From the NCBI RefSeq assembly GCF_000261685.1, contig NZ_AJQE01000126.1:1-64000 (forward strand): DNA of 64,000 nt, in the 5' to 3' direction. Shown piece after piece: positions 8,537 to 17,894 of the stretch. The notes under the pieces were generated by a model. It was not told the DNA's origin and did no database searches. It worked only from the letters and a program-made list of their open reading frames with translations. Each line of letters starts with the position of its first letter. Position 1 is the first letter of the stretch. A program made the position numbers and the translations under genes. This DNA comes from Bradyrhizobium genomosp. I (2014) (GTDB lineage: Bacteria > Pseudomonadota > Alphaproteobacteria > Rhizobiales > Xanthobacteraceae).

Positions 8537-9589
8537 TTAGCGACGGCGGATGAAGCCGACGATGTCCTTGGCGAGCTTCATGGTCTCGTCGGCGATGGCA
8601 CGGGCCCGGTCGGAGCCGTCGATGAGGATCGCGTCGATATGGCCGGGGTCGGCGACGAGGCGCTTCATCTCGCCGGCGATCGGCGCGAGCTTGGTGACGC
8701 ACAGCTCCGCCAGCGCGTTCTTGAAGCTGGAGAACTGGCCGCCGCCGAAATCGCGGAGCACCTCGGCCTTGGAGCGGCCGGAGAGCGCGGCGAAGATGCC
8801 GACGAGATTGTCGGCCTCGGGGCGGGCTTCCAGGCCCTTTTCCTCCGTCGGCAGCGGCTCCGGATCGGTTTTCGCCTTGCGGATCTTCTGCGCAATGGTG
8901 TCGGCGTCGTCGGTGAGGTTGATGCGCGAATTGTCGGAGGCATCCGATTTCGACATCTTCTTGGTACCGTCGCGCAAGCTCATCACGCGCGTCGCCGGGC
9001 CCGTGATCAGGGGTTCCGGCAGCGGGAAGAACAGGCCGTCATTGTTGCCCTGGGCACGAATGGAATCGCCGAAATCGTTGTTGAACTTCTGCGCGATGTC
9101 GCGCGAGAGCTCGAGATGCTGCTTCTGATCCTCGCCGACCGGAACGTGGGTGGCGCGATAGAGCAGGATGTCGGCGGCCATCAGCACGGGATAGTCGAAC
9201 AGCCCGACCGACGCGTTCTCGCGGTCCTTGCCGGCCTTCTCCTTGAACTGGGTCATGCGGCCGAGCCAGCCCATGCGGGCGACGCAGTTGAAGATCCAGG
9301 CGAGCTCGGCATGGCCCGAGACCTGGCTCTGGTTGAACACGATGTGCTTCCTGGCATCGATGCCGGCGGCGATGAACGCGGCGGTCACCTCGCGGGTGCT
9401 GCGCGTGAGCTCGGCCGGGCCGCCCCAGACGTCGACGCCTTGCGTGATCGCGTGCATGTCGACGACGCAATAGATGCAGTTGTGGGTTTCCTGCATCTTC
9501 ACGAAGTTGACGATCGCGCCGAGATAGTTGCCGAGGTGCAGATTGCCCGTCGGCTGGACGCCCGAAAAGACCCGTTCAACGAATGGCAT
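8537..9589 (-). CDS. trpS: Tryptophanyl-tRNA synthetase
   Basis: Class I aminoacyl-tRNA synthetase of 350 residues. The HIGH-type motif is HLGN at residues 18-21 and KMSKS is at 211-215. The tryptophan pocket and dimer regions are intact ([29 protein letters not shown]). ATG 9589 is chosen because GGAAGG lies just upstream; another ATG five codons earlier has no such site. It lies downstream of murJ on the same strand, 73 bases away. Confidence 0.97.
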   Translation of the reverse strand: MPFVERVFSGVQPTGNLHLGNYLGAIVNFVKMQETHNCIYCVVDMHAITQGVDVWGGPAELTRSTREVTAAFIAAGIDARKHIVFNQSQVSGHAELAWIFNCVARMGWLGRMTQFKEKAGKDRENASVGLFDYPVLMAADILLYRATHVPVGEDQKQHLELSRDIAQKFNNDFGDSIRAQGNNDGLFFPLPEPLITGPATRVMSLRDGTKKMSKSDASDNSRINLTDDADTIAQKIRKAKTDPEPLPTEEKGLEARPEADNLVGIFAALSGRSKAEVLRDFGGGQFSSFKNALAELCVTKLAPIAGEMKRLVADPGHIDAILIDGSDRARAIADETMKLAKDIVGFIRRR

Positions 9590-9662
9590 GGTCAGCCTTC
9601 CCATAGGTATTTGGCCGTCGTTTCCAACAGCGGCGCTGCCTCGTCAAGGGCAATTCGCGAGG

Positions 9663-11213
9663 TCAGTCGTGCCGGTCGTGCGGGGCAGGCCGCTTCAGGG
9701 CGTTGATCGCTTCCCGCCAGGAAGCCGCTCCGAAGATCTGCAGCAGCAAGCCGTAGACGGCGATTCCGGCCGCGATCTGCGCGCCGAGCGCGATGAATTC
9801 GATGAAGCCATGGGCCCCTGCCGGCACAAGTCCTGCCGTCAGCCAGAGCAGAGTGCCCATGGCAGCAGCGGCGAGCACGATCCGCGGCAGCCGCCTGCGG
9901 GCGCTCGCATCGACCGAGAAGCCGAACTCGCTCGTGCCCTTGCGGAGCAGCGAGAGCGCGCTGCTCCAGGCGCCGGCCGCGATGCTGGCGGCGATCCCGC
10001 TCGTGCCGAAGGCATGGCCGAGCAGGACGGCGAGCACGACAGCGACCACAAAGCCCTTGGCCGTGGCCCGCAGCGGCGTCATCGTGTCGCTGCGGGCATA
10101 AAAGGCCGGCGACAGCGCCTTGATCAGCACATGCGCCGGCAGGCCCAGCGCCAGCCACATCAGCGCGTGCGCGGTCGCCATGCTGTCCTCGGCGCCGAAG
10201 GCGCCGTGCTCGAACAGCAGCCGCACGATCGGCTCGGCCAGCACGATCAGGCCGAGCGTGGCGGGCAGCGCCAGCCCGGTCGCCAGCTCCAGCGCGCGCG
10301 ATTCGGCATGCGCCACCGCCTCCCTATCGGAGCCAGCGACGGCGCGCGTCAGCTCCGGCACCAGCACCGTGCCCATGGCGACGCCGACGATGCCGAGCGG
10401 CAGCTCGATCAGGCGGTTGGCGAAATAGAGCCAGGACACCGCGGATGGCGTCGCCGAGGCGATGATCGCGCCCGCGACCATCAGCCATTGCGGACCCGAG
10501 CTTGCGATCATGCCGGGAATCGCCTTGGCGAAGAAGCCGCGCATCTCCGTATCGAAGCTCGCGCGCAGCGGCGTCGCCAGGCGCGCGCTTTGCTGCGACA
10601 GCAGCATCAGCAGTTGCAGCAGGCCGGCAGCGCCGACGGTGGCGGCCAGCATCCACGCAGCGAGACCGGCGTCGGCATGCCAGGCAAGCAGCATGAAGAT
10701 CGCGGCGATCAGCGCGATATTGAACAGCAGAGGCGAGAACGCGGTGAGGGCAAAGCGCCCTTGCGCATTGAGCAGTCCCATCAGCACGGTGACGGGACCG
10801 GCGAAGGCGAGATAAGGCAGCATCAGCCGCGCGTTCTGGACCGCGAGATCGAGCGTGCCGCTGCCGAGGAATCCCGGCGCGATGACCGTGATGACCAGCG
10901 GCATCAGAAGCGCAATGCCGATCGAGATCGCGATCAGGGCCGCGCTGATCGTGCCGAGCACGCGGCCGGCGAATGCCGCCGCCGCCACGGCTCCGTCGCG
11001 GTCCCTGATACGCAGCCAGGCCGGGATCAGCGCCGCATTCAGCGCGCCCTCGCTGAGCAGCCGGCGTACCACGTTGACGAGCTGAAACGCCGCCAGAAAC
11101 GCGTCGGCGACGGCACCGGTGCCGAGCAGCGCCGCGATCAGGGAATCGCGGGCAAAACCCAGCAGACGCGAGCCCAATGTTCCCGTTGAGACGGTGAGGA
11201 AGGAGCGGATCAT
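9663..11213 (-). CDS. murJ: Lipid II flippase MurJ
   Basis: Integral membrane protein of 516 residues with about 13-14 predicted membrane segments, of the MOP superfamily. It begins MIRSFLTVSTGTLGSRLLGFARD, the conserved first helix. It flips undecaprenyl-pyrophosphoryl-MurNAc-pentapeptide-GlcNAc across the inner membrane. Later signatures include ALIPAWLRI and PLGIVGVAMGTVLVPELTR. Position upstream of trpS is common in Rhizobiales. Confidence 0.95.
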   Translation of the reverse strand: MIRSFLTVSTGTLGSRLLGFARDSLIAALLGTGAVADAFLAAFQLVNVVRRLLSEGALNAALIPAWLRIRDRDGAVAAAAFAGRVLGTISAALIAISIGIALLMPLVITVIAPGFLGSGTLDLAVQNARLMLPYLAFAGPVTVLMGLLNAQGRFALTAFSPLLFNIALIAAIFMLLAWHADAGLAAWMLAATVGAAGLLQLLMLLSQQSARLATPLRASFDTEMRGFFAKAIPGMIASSGPQWLMVAGAIIASATPSAVSWLYFANRLIELPLGIVGVAMGTVLVPELTRAVAGSDREAVAHAESRALELATGLALPATLGLIVLAEPIVRLLFEHGAFGAEDSMATAHALMWLALGLPAHVLIKALSPAFYARSDTMTPLRATAKGFVVAVVLAVLLGHAFGTSGIAASIAAGAWSSALSLLRKGTSEFGFSVDASARRRLPRIVLAAAAMGTLLWLTAGLVPAGAHGFIEFIALGAQIAAGIAVYGLLLQIFGAASWREAINALKRPAPHDRHD

Positions 11214-11337
11214 TGCTCTCGAGAATACCGTTGCTTGCCCGTGCCGGCCCGGTCGTGATAGGCCGCGGGCCAGATTTCAGGCCGACAGGAAGCGGATTTC
11301 CGCAGGTATCGCAATCCGGCAAACAGGATCAAGGTGA

Positions 11338-12339
11338 ATGGCTGACGTGAAATATGACGTTCTCGGCATCGGCAACGCGCTGTTCGACGTGCTGGTCAGG
11401 ACCGACGAGGCCTTTCTGGCCAGGCACGGAATGGCGAAGGGCAGCATGTCGTTGATCGACGAGGCGCGGGCGGCTGCCATCTACAAGGACATGGGTCCGG
11501 CCACCGAGGTCTCGGGCGGCTCGGCTGCCAACACCATCGTCGGCATCGGCAGCCTGGGGGCACGCGCCGCCTATGTCGGCAAGGTCAAGGACGACCAGAT
11601 CGGCAAGCTCTACGTCCACGACATCCGCTCAGCCGGCGTCGCCTTCAACACGCCCGCCGCCACGGACGGCCCCGCCACCGGCTGCTCCTACATCCTGGTC
11701 ACCGGCGACGGCGAGCGGACCATGAACACCTATCTCGGCGCGGCGCAGGATTTGTCGCCCGCCGACATCGACCCGGCCGAGGTCGCGAGCGCCGCAATCG
11801 TCTATCTCGAGGGCTATCTCTGGGACCCCAAGAACGCCAAGGACGCCTTCGTCAAGGCGGCCAGGATCGCCCATGACGCCAGGCGCAAGGTGGCGCTGAC
11901 GCTGTCGGATTCCTTCTGCGTCGACCGCTATCGCGACGAGTTTCTCTCGCTCATGCGCAACGGCACCGTCGACATCGTCTTCGCCAACGAGTCGGAGCTG
12001 CATTCGCTCTACATGACCTCGGACTTCGACACCGCGCTGAAGCAGCTGCGCAACGACGTCAATCTCGGCGTCGTCACCCGCAGCGAGAAGGGCTGCATGG
12101 TGGTCTCGGTGGAAGACGCCGTTGCCGCGCCGGCCTTCCCGGTCGACAAGGTGGTCGACACCACCGGCGCCGGCGATCTCTTCGCTGCAGGCTTCCTGTA
12201 TGGCCTGGCGCGCAATCTTGCCTACAAGCAGTGCGGCGAGCTCGGCGCACTCGCAGCCGCCGAAGTCATCCAGCACATCGGCGCGCGTCCGCAGGTGTCG
12301 CTGAAGGAGCTGGCGCAGCAGCGCGGGCTGACCGCGTAG
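11338..12339 (+). CDS. PfkB-family kinase, adenosine kinase-like
   Basis: Ribokinase/PfkB-fold kinase of 333 residues, transcribed away from murJ. It has the N-terminal GG signature (VSGGSAANT, residues 59-66) and the C-terminal catalytic signature DTTGAGDLFAAGF near residue 275 with the anion-hole GAGD aspartate. The bacterial relatives are adenosine kinases that phosphorylate adenosine to AMP. Adenosine is the best guess because of the N-terminal DVLGIGNALFDVLV and ERTMNTYLGAAQDLS segments, but a different nucleoside or sugar is not excluded. Confidence 0.85.
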   Translation: MADVKYDVLGIGNALFDVLVRTDEAFLARHGMAKGSMSLIDEARAAAIYKDMGPATEVSGGSAANTIVGIGSLGARAAYVGKVKDDQIGKLYVHDIRSAGVAFNTPAATDGPATGCSYILVTGDGERTMNTYLGAAQDLSPADIDPAEVASAAIVYLEGYLWDPKNAKDAFVKAARIAHDARRKVALTLSDSFCVDRYRDEFLSLMRNGTVDIVFANESELHSLYMTSDFDTALKQLRNDVNLGVVTRSEKGCMVVSVEDAVAAPAFPVDKVVDTTGAGDLFAAGFLYGLARNLAYKQCGELGALAAAEVIQHIGARPQVSLKELAQQRGLTA

Positions 12340-12356
12340 GGCTCTCGCCACTCTTT

Positions 12357-12462
12357 CCGTCATTGCGAGCGTAGCGAAGCAATCCAGTCTGTCTCAGCGG
12401 AAAGACTCTGGATTACATCAAGAGGGGTCGGCCCTCGGCCGGTGCTAAACTCGCAATGACGG
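12357..12462. repeat. Intergenic palindromic repeat, class D (CATTGCGAG type)
   Basis: Inverted repeat between two convergent genes. The outer arms are CCGTCATTGCGAG and CTCGCAATGACGG, with inner pairing of AATCCAG(T) and CTGGATT. The position between stop codons suggests that it may end transcription from both sides. Confidence 0.85.
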
Positions 12463-12468
12463 TGTAGC

Positions 12469-14163
12469 TCACGCCGTCTTCGCCGCCTTCAATCCCAGCC
12501 GCTGCTCCACCGCGTCGCGCATCACGAATTTCTGGATCTTTCCCGTCACCGTCATCGGGAATTCATCGACGAATTCGACATAGCGCGGGATCTTGTTGTG
12601 GGCGATCTGGCCGTCGCAGAAGGCGCGGACCTCCTCGGCCGTCAGCGTTTCGCCCGGCCTGACGCGAATCCAGGCGCAGAGCTCCTCGCCGTACCGGGTG
12701 TCTGCGACGCCAAAAATCTGCACGTCCTGGATCTTGGGGTGACGGTACAGAAACTCCTCGATCTCGCGCGGGTAGAGATTCTCGCCGCCGCGGATCACCA
12801 GATCCTTGATGCGGCCGACGATGTTGCAATAGCCCTCGTCGTCTATGGTGGCGAGGTCGCCGGTATGCATCCAGCCATTGGCGTCGAGCACGCCGGCGGT
12901 CTTTTCCTTCTCCTCCCAATAGCCCAGCATGACGCTGTAGCCGCGGGTGCAGAGCTCGCCGCGTTCGCCGCGCTTGACGATCCTGCCTTCGAGATCGACG
13001 ACCTTCACCTCGACATGCGGGTGAATGCGGCCGACCGTGGAGACGCGCCGCTCGAGCGGATCGTCGGTTGCGCTCTGGAAGCTGACCGGGCTGGTCTCGG
13101 TCATGCCATAGGCGATAGTGACCTCGCGCATGTTCATCTCGGTGTTGACGCGCTTCATCACCTCGATCGGGCAGGGCGCGCCGGCCATGATGCCGGTGCG
13201 CAGTGATTTCAAATTGAACGTCTTGAACTCGGGGTGATCGAGTTCGGCGATGAACATGGTCGGCACGCCGTACAGGGCGGTGCATTTCTCCTGCTCGACC
13301 GCACGCAGCGTCGCGAGCGGATCAAAGCCCTCGCCCGGGTAGACCATGGTGGTGCCGAGCGTGACCGAGGCAAGGTTGCCCATCACCATGCCGAAGCAAT
13401 GATAGAGGGGTACCGGAATGCAGATGCGATCCTGTTCGGTCAGGCGCATCGCGCGGCCGGTGAAATAGCCGTTGTTGAGGATGTTGTGGTGGGTCAGCGT
13501 CACGCCTTTCGGCGAACCCGTGGTGCCGCTGGTGAACTGGATATTGACGGGGTCGTCAAATTGCAGGGCGGCGCCGAGCACGGCAAGCTGCTCGCGATGC
13601 TGTGCCCGGCCCATGCGCGCGACCTCCTCGAACGCGGCAGTGCCTGAGGTCGCCGGGCCGCCGATCTGGATCACCATCCGCAAGGCCGGCAATCGCGCCG
13701 CCTGCAACCGTCCGGGCCTGGCGTCCGCCAGCTCCGGCAGCAGCGTGTTGAGCATCTCCATGTAATTGCTGGTCTTGAACGCAGTCGCGGTGACGATGGC
13801 CGCGCAGCCGACCTTCTTCAGCGCGAATTCCAGCTCGCTGAGCCGGTAGGCCGGATTGATCGTCACCAGGATCAGGCCGGCTTTGGCGGCGGCGAACTGG
13901 GTCAGCGTCCATTCCGGCCGGTTCAACGACCAGATGCCGATCCGCTCCCCGCGTTCGAGCCCGAGCGCGAGAAAGCCCGCGGCAAGCGCATCGACCCGTT
14001 CGGCGAATTCTCTCCAGGTCCATCTGACGCCGTGGCTGGGCGAAACCAGCGCCTCGCGATCGCCCCAACGGCGCACCGCCTGGTCGAGGCTGCGACCGAT
14101 GGTGTCGCCGAGCAGCGGCGCGTCCGAGATGCCGCAAACGTAGCTGTCCGCTTTATCGGCCAA
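12469..14163 (-). CDS. AMP-binding acyl-CoA ligase (fatty acyl-CoA synthetase-like)
   Basis: ANL-superfamily ligase of 564 residues that activates a carboxylate as acyl-AMP and transfers it to CoA. The P-loop is [10 protein letters not shown] at 211-220. AYGMTETSP provides the A5 motif, and [15 protein letters not shown] followed by [16 protein letters not shown] marks the hinge region. [11 protein letters not shown] carries the C-terminal catalytic lysine. The chain-length preference cannot be told; medium- or long-chain fatty acids are likely. The start is a TTG at 14163 with AAAGGA eight bases upstream; there is no better ATG nearby that keeps the full N-terminal domain. Confidence 0.88.
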   Translation of the reverse strand: MADKADSYVCGISDAPLLGDTIGRSLDQAVRRWGDREALVSPSHGVRWTWREFAERVDALAAGFLALGLERGERIGIWSLNRPEWTLTQFAAAKAGLILVTINPAYRLSELEFALKKVGCAAIVTATAFKTSNYMEMLNTLLPELADARPGRLQAARLPALRMVIQIGGPATSGTAAFEEVARMGRAQHREQLAVLGAALQFDDPVNIQFTSGTTGSPKGVTLTHHNILNNGYFTGRAMRLTEQDRICIPVPLYHCFGMVMGNLASVTLGTTMVYPGEGFDPLATLRAVEQEKCTALYGVPTMFIAELDHPEFKTFNLKSLRTGIMAGAPCPIEVMKRVNTEMNMREVTIAYGMTETSPVSFQSATDDPLERRVSTVGRIHPHVEVKVVDLEGRIVKRGERGELCTRGYSVMLGYWEEKEKTAGVLDANGWMHTGDLATIDDEGYCNIVGRIKDLVIRGGENLYPREIEEFLYRHPKIQDVQIFGVADTRYGEELCAWIRVRPGETLTAEEVRAFCDGQIAHNKIPRYVEFVDEFPMTVTGKIQKFVMRDAVEQRLGLKAAKTA

Positions 14164-14204
14164 GTCGAAATCCTTTCTTCAAAATGCTCGGCACGGTCTC
14201 TCCA

Positions 14205-14325
14205 TCGTCATGCCCGGGGATAGCCGTCCCAAGGACGGCGTCGCTTCGCTCGTCCATGTCCGGGCATACACGTATTTGTGTCGCACGGTTGTACGTGGAT
14301 GGCCGGGACGAGCCCGGCCATGATG
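14205..14325. repeat. Intergenic palindromic repeat, class E (GCCGGG...CCCGGC type)
   Basis: Between two minus-strand genes lies a compound inverted repeat: CATGCCCGGGG with CGTCC and the returning TGTCCGGGCATAC, then a second hairpin TGGCCGGGACGAGCCCGGCCA at 14300-14320. It is related to the palindromes at 31021, 35881, 36215, 48441 and 51678. Confidence 0.75.
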
Positions 14326-14350
14326 TGTGGTGAGAGAGCTCGGCTCTCCC

Positions 14351-15547
14351 TCACGCCGCCTTCTGCCCGCTTCCGGCAGCATCGAGCCCGGCGTAAACCC
14401 CGCGCTCGAATCCTGCGAACGCCTCCAGGCATTTCGCATCGGCGAACGGCAGCAGCTGCATCAGGATCACGCCGGTGACGTCGCGCGCCGGATCGATCCA
14501 GTAGTAGGTGTTGGCGAGCCCTGCCCAAGCGAGGCTGCCGGCGCTGCGACCTTCGGCGGTCTTCGCGGTGTTGATCATGAAGCTGAGGCCCCACTTCTTC
14601 ACCTGCTCCGGATAGAGATCGACGTCGTTGGTGTACATCGGTGCCGCCGTCGTCATCTTGCCCATGGCGAGATCGCCGATGTGATTCTGCCCCATCGTCG
14701 CGACGGTCTCGGCCTTCAGCACCTGATTGCCGTTGCCGCGCCCCCTGTTCAGGATCATCTGGGTGAACTTGATGTAGTCGGCTGCGGTCGAATACAGGCC
14801 GCCGCCACCCATGTGGAATTCCGGCTCCTGCTCGAGCTCGAACGGCATGGAAGCCAGCTGGCCGTCCTCGCCGCGCGCGTGCATGCCGACGAGGCGCTTG
14901 CGCATGTCGTCGGTGATCTTGAACGCCGTGTCGCTCATGCCAAGCGGGCTGAACAGATTGTCGCGCAAGTAAGCGTCGAGCCGCTTGCCGCTGACGGCCT
15001 CCACCGCCTTGCCGACGAAATCGATGTTGGTACCGTATTCCCAGCGCGTGCCGGGGTCGGTCATGATCGGGGTCTTCAGTGCCGCATTCTGGCAGGTGGT
15101 GATGGCGGGAATGCCGTTCTTGTCCAGATAGACTGCGAGATCGCCGTTCCACATATTGTAGCAGAAGCCGGCGGTGTGGGTCATGAGCTGGCGCAGCGTG
15201 ATCGGTCCCTTGGCCGGGCGCAGCTTTGCCTCGCCCCTGGCGTCGAAGCCTTCCAGCACCTGCGGCCTGGCGAGATCGGGCAGCACATCGCCGATCGGCG
15301 CATCCAGCGACAGCTTGCCCTGCTCGACCAGCTGCATCGCGCCCGCCGATGTCACCGCTTTGGTCATCGATGCGATCCAGAACACGCTGTCGATCGTCAT
15401 CGCATCAGGCTTGGACAGGTCGCGCTTGCCGAAGGCGCCCTGATACAGCACATCGTTGCCGCTGGCAGCGATGGCGACGACGCCCGGAATCTCCTTGGTC
15501 TCGCTCTTCTGGCGCAGAATCTCATCGATGAGTGCTTGGCTTTGCAT
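14351..15547 (-). CDS. Serine hydrolase, beta-lactamase class C / family VIII esterase-like
   Basis: A 398-residue beta-lactamase-fold hydrolase. The SxxK nucleophile motif is SMTK in FWIASMTKAVTSAGAM, and WEYGTNIDF carries the tyrosine of the second motif. No signal peptide is visible, so it is probably cytoplasmic, like family VIII carboxylesterases. ATG 15547 (MQSQALIDEIL) is chosen; the 29 residues upstream do not look like protein of this family. The substrate is unknown: an ester or small amide is likelier than a beta-lactam. Confidence 0.83.
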   Translation of the reverse strand: MQSQALIDEILRQKSETKEIPGVVAIAASGNDVLYQGAFGKRDLSKPDAMTIDSVFWIASMTKAVTSAGAMQLVEQGKLSLDAPIGDVLPDLARPQVLEGFDARGEAKLRPAKGPITLRQLMTHTAGFCYNMWNGDLAVYLDKNGIPAITTCQNAALKTPIMTDPGTRWEYGTNIDFVGKAVEAVSGKRLDAYLRDNLFSPLGMSDTAFKITDDMRKRLVGMHARGEDGQLASMPFELEQEPEFHMGGGGLYSTAADYIKFTQMILNRGRGNGNQVLKAETVATMGQNHIGDLAMGKMTTAAPMYTNDVDLYPEQVKKWGLSFMINTAKTAEGRSAGSLAWAGLANTYYWIDPARDVTGVILMQLLPFADAKCLEAFAGFERGVYAGLDAAGSGQKAA

Positions 15548-15899
15548 GGCGTTTCCTCGGGTTTGATTATTGTTGGAAGCGATCGATTGTCCCTCCGTAT
15601 GCTCGGCCCGGCAAGTGCATCCATGGACCTGCACCGGTCGCGATGTCGTGACTTGACGGTCTTGATCTCGCGCAGGACGACAACGGGGCTGAACGGCGAT
15701 GCATCATCACAATCTGCGGTGGATGGTCATGCGTCGCCCTCATCCTGGATGGGGCTCCAGGCGATCTGTTTCGCGTGTCTTCGGACGCCTGAAACATTTC
15801 GTGAGCTGCCGCGTTCAGCACCCGGTCCGAATCCATGGGCCGATTAAGACTTGATCCAAATTGTTGCCGTCCGTGGATGGGTGGCGAGGGGGACCTTAG
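15548..15899. other. Intergenic region with no recognised element
   Basis: About 350 bases between the divergently placed serine hydrolase and the small protein at 15900. I see no convincing gene, palindrome or promoter here beyond the ribosome-binding site GAGGGGGA just before 15900. Confidence 0.5.
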
Positions 15900-16220
15900 A
15901 TGATTTCGACCTGGAGCGAATGGAAGCGCTATCCCCGTCAGGGACGCGGCGACAACCTGGAGGCGCCGATTTCGCCCGGCATTTACGAGGTCCGCATCGC
16001 CGGCACCGGCGCACTCTATTCCTTCGGCGCGGTCGACAATCTGGCGCAGGCGCTGGCTCTGCTGCCGGTCGGCTCGAAGTCATGGTTCGGCCGCCGAGAC
16101 AGGTCCGACGTTCCCGATCTCGAATACCGGACCTGCGCGACGTCCACGAAGGCCGATGCCAAGGCCGCGGCCGAGCGCATGATCGGCCGCCGCGAGACCT
16201 ATATGAGCGGCGCGGCGTAA
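15900..16220 (+). CDS. Small conserved protein of unknown function
   Basis: A 106-residue soluble protein that I do not recognise. It begins MISTWSEWKRYPRQGRGD and contains SPGIYEVRIAGTGALYSFG, a strand-rich segment that recalls short GIY-like or SH3-like strands without any catalytic residue. A Lys/Ala-rich helix follows (TKADAKAAAERMIGRRET). ATG at 15900 has a GAGGGGGA ribosome-binding site. There is no signal peptide and no clear operon partner; gabD begins 107 bases downstream on the same strand. Confidence 0.65.
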   Translation: MISTWSEWKRYPRQGRGDNLEAPISPGIYEVRIAGTGALYSFGAVDNLAQALALLPVGSKSWFGRRDRSDVPDLEYRTCATSTKADAKAAAERMIGRRETYMSGAA

Positions 16221-16327
16221 GGCCGCTGCCAGTTTAACCCCCATCTGATGTGCGTTGCCGGGCGGTGCATTGCGCGCCGTCTGCCCCTATATTCCGGCCC
16301 GATCCGATCGCCTTAGGGAGTAACGCC

Positions 16328-17821
16328 ATGACCCAGACCGCCGCCGCACGCGCCACGCAAGCCAGGTCCGATTTGCGCGACCGGCTGAAGGATCCGTCGC
16401 TCCTGAAGGAAGCTTGCTACATTGACGGCGCCTGGGTCGGCACGCCGGTGTTTGCCGTCAACAATCCCGCGACCGGCGTCGAGCTTGCAAAGGTTCCGCA
16501 ATTGTCGGCAGATGATGCCACCAAGGCGGTCGAAGCCGCCGAGCGCGCCTTCCCGGCCTGGGCCAGGCACACCGGCAAGCAGCGCTCCAACATCTTGCGC
16601 AAATGGTTCGAGCTGATCGTCGCCAATCGCGAGGATCTGGCGCTGATCCTCACCTCCGAGCAGGGCAAGCCGCTCACCGAGGCACTCGGCGAGGTCGATA
16701 TCGGCGCCGCCTATATCGAGTTCTTCGCCGAGGAAGCTCGCCGCGTCTATGGCGAGACCATCCCGACCCAGCGGCCCGATGCGCGGCTGCTCGCGATCAA
16801 GCAGCCGATCGGTGTTTGTGGTGCGATCACGCCGTGGAATTTCCCGAACTCCATGATCACGCGCAAGGTGTCGCCGGCGCTCGCGGCCGGCTGCACCGTC
16901 GTGCTCAAGCCGGCCAACGAGACGCCGCTGTCGGCGCTGGCGCTGGCCGTGCTCGCCGAGAAGGCCGGCATTCCCAAGGGCGTGCTCAACATCATCACGG
17001 GTGACGCACCGCCGATCGGCAAGGTGCTGTGCGAGCATCCGGCGGTGCGCTTCGTCGGCTTCACCGGCTCGACCGCGGTCGGCAAGATCCTCTATCAGCA
17101 GGCCTCGGTCGGCGTGAAGCGGCTCGGCCTCGAACTCGGCGGCAATGCGCCGTTCGTGGTGTTCGACGACGCCGACATCGACGCCGCGGTCGAAGGTGCG
17201 ATCGTTTCGAAATACCGCAACATGGGCCAGACCTGCGTCTGTGCCAACCGTCTCTATGCCCAGGACAAGATCTACGACGAGTTCGTGCAAAAACTGTCGA
17301 AGAAGGTCGCGGCGATGAAGATCGGCGACGGCACCGAGAGCGGCGTCACGCAAGGGCCCCTGATCAACATGAAGGCGGTCGACAAGGTCGAGCGCCACAT
17401 CGCCGATGCCGTGAAGCGCGGCGCCAAGGTCGTCACTGGCGGCAAGCGCAGCGAGCTCGGACGCTCGTTCTTCGAGCCGACCGTGCTGGCCGACGTCAAG
17501 CCGGACTCCCTGGTGTCGCAGGAGGAGACTTTCGGCCCGCTGGCGCCGGTGATCCGCTTCAGGGACGAAGCCGACGTCATCGCGATGTGCAACGCCTCGC
17601 CGTTCGGTCTCGCCTCCTACTTCTATTCCCGCGATCTCGGCCGCGTCTGGCGCGTCGCCGAAGCGCTGGAGTCGGGCATGGTCGGCGTCAACACCGGCCT
17701 CATCACCACGGAGGTCGCGCCCTTCGGCGGCGTCAAGGAAAGCGGTCTGGGGCGAGAAGGCTCGCATCACGGCATGGAAGAATATGTCGAGATCAAATAC
17801 GTGATGATGGCGGGGGTGTAG
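16328..17821 (+). CDS. gabD: NAD(P)-dependent succinate-semialdehyde dehydrogenase
   Basis: Aldehyde dehydrogenase of 497 residues that oxidises succinate semialdehyde to succinate in GABA catabolism. The catalytic glutamate motif is LELGGNAPFVVFDDAD, the nucleophile is in GQTCVCANR, and the cofactor-binding region is GFTGSTAVGK. TPWNFPNSMITRKVSPALAAG is typical of GabD. ATG 16328 has AGGGAG eight bases upstream. No gabT lies next to it, so it may also serve other short semialdehydes. Confidence 0.9.
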   Translation: MTQTAAARATQARSDLRDRLKDPSLLKEACYIDGAWVGTPVFAVNNPATGVELAKVPQLSADDATKAVEAAERAFPAWARHTGKQRSNILRKWFELIVANREDLALILTSEQGKPLTEALGEVDIGAAYIEFFAEEARRVYGETIPTQRPDARLLAIKQPIGVCGAITPWNFPNSMITRKVSPALAAGCTVVLKPANETPLSALALAVLAEKAGIPKGVLNIITGDAPPIGKVLCEHPAVRFVGFTGSTAVGKILYQQASVGVKRLGLELGGNAPFVVFDDADIDAAVEGAIVSKYRNMGQTCVCANRLYAQDKIYDEFVQKLSKKVAAMKIGDGTESGVTQGPLINMKAVDKVERHIADAVKRGAKVVTGGKRSELGRSFFEPTVLADVKPDSLVSQEETFGPLAPVIRFRDEADVIAMCNASPFGLASYFYSRDLGRVWRVAEALESGMVGVNTGLITTEVAPFGGVKESGLGREGSHHGMEEYVEIKYVMMAGV

Positions 17822-17894
17822 CCGCCGGCTCGTCGCTTGACGCAGATCAAGAGCCACCGGGCGAGACAGCATAGCTTGGCGCGAGCGGCATCAC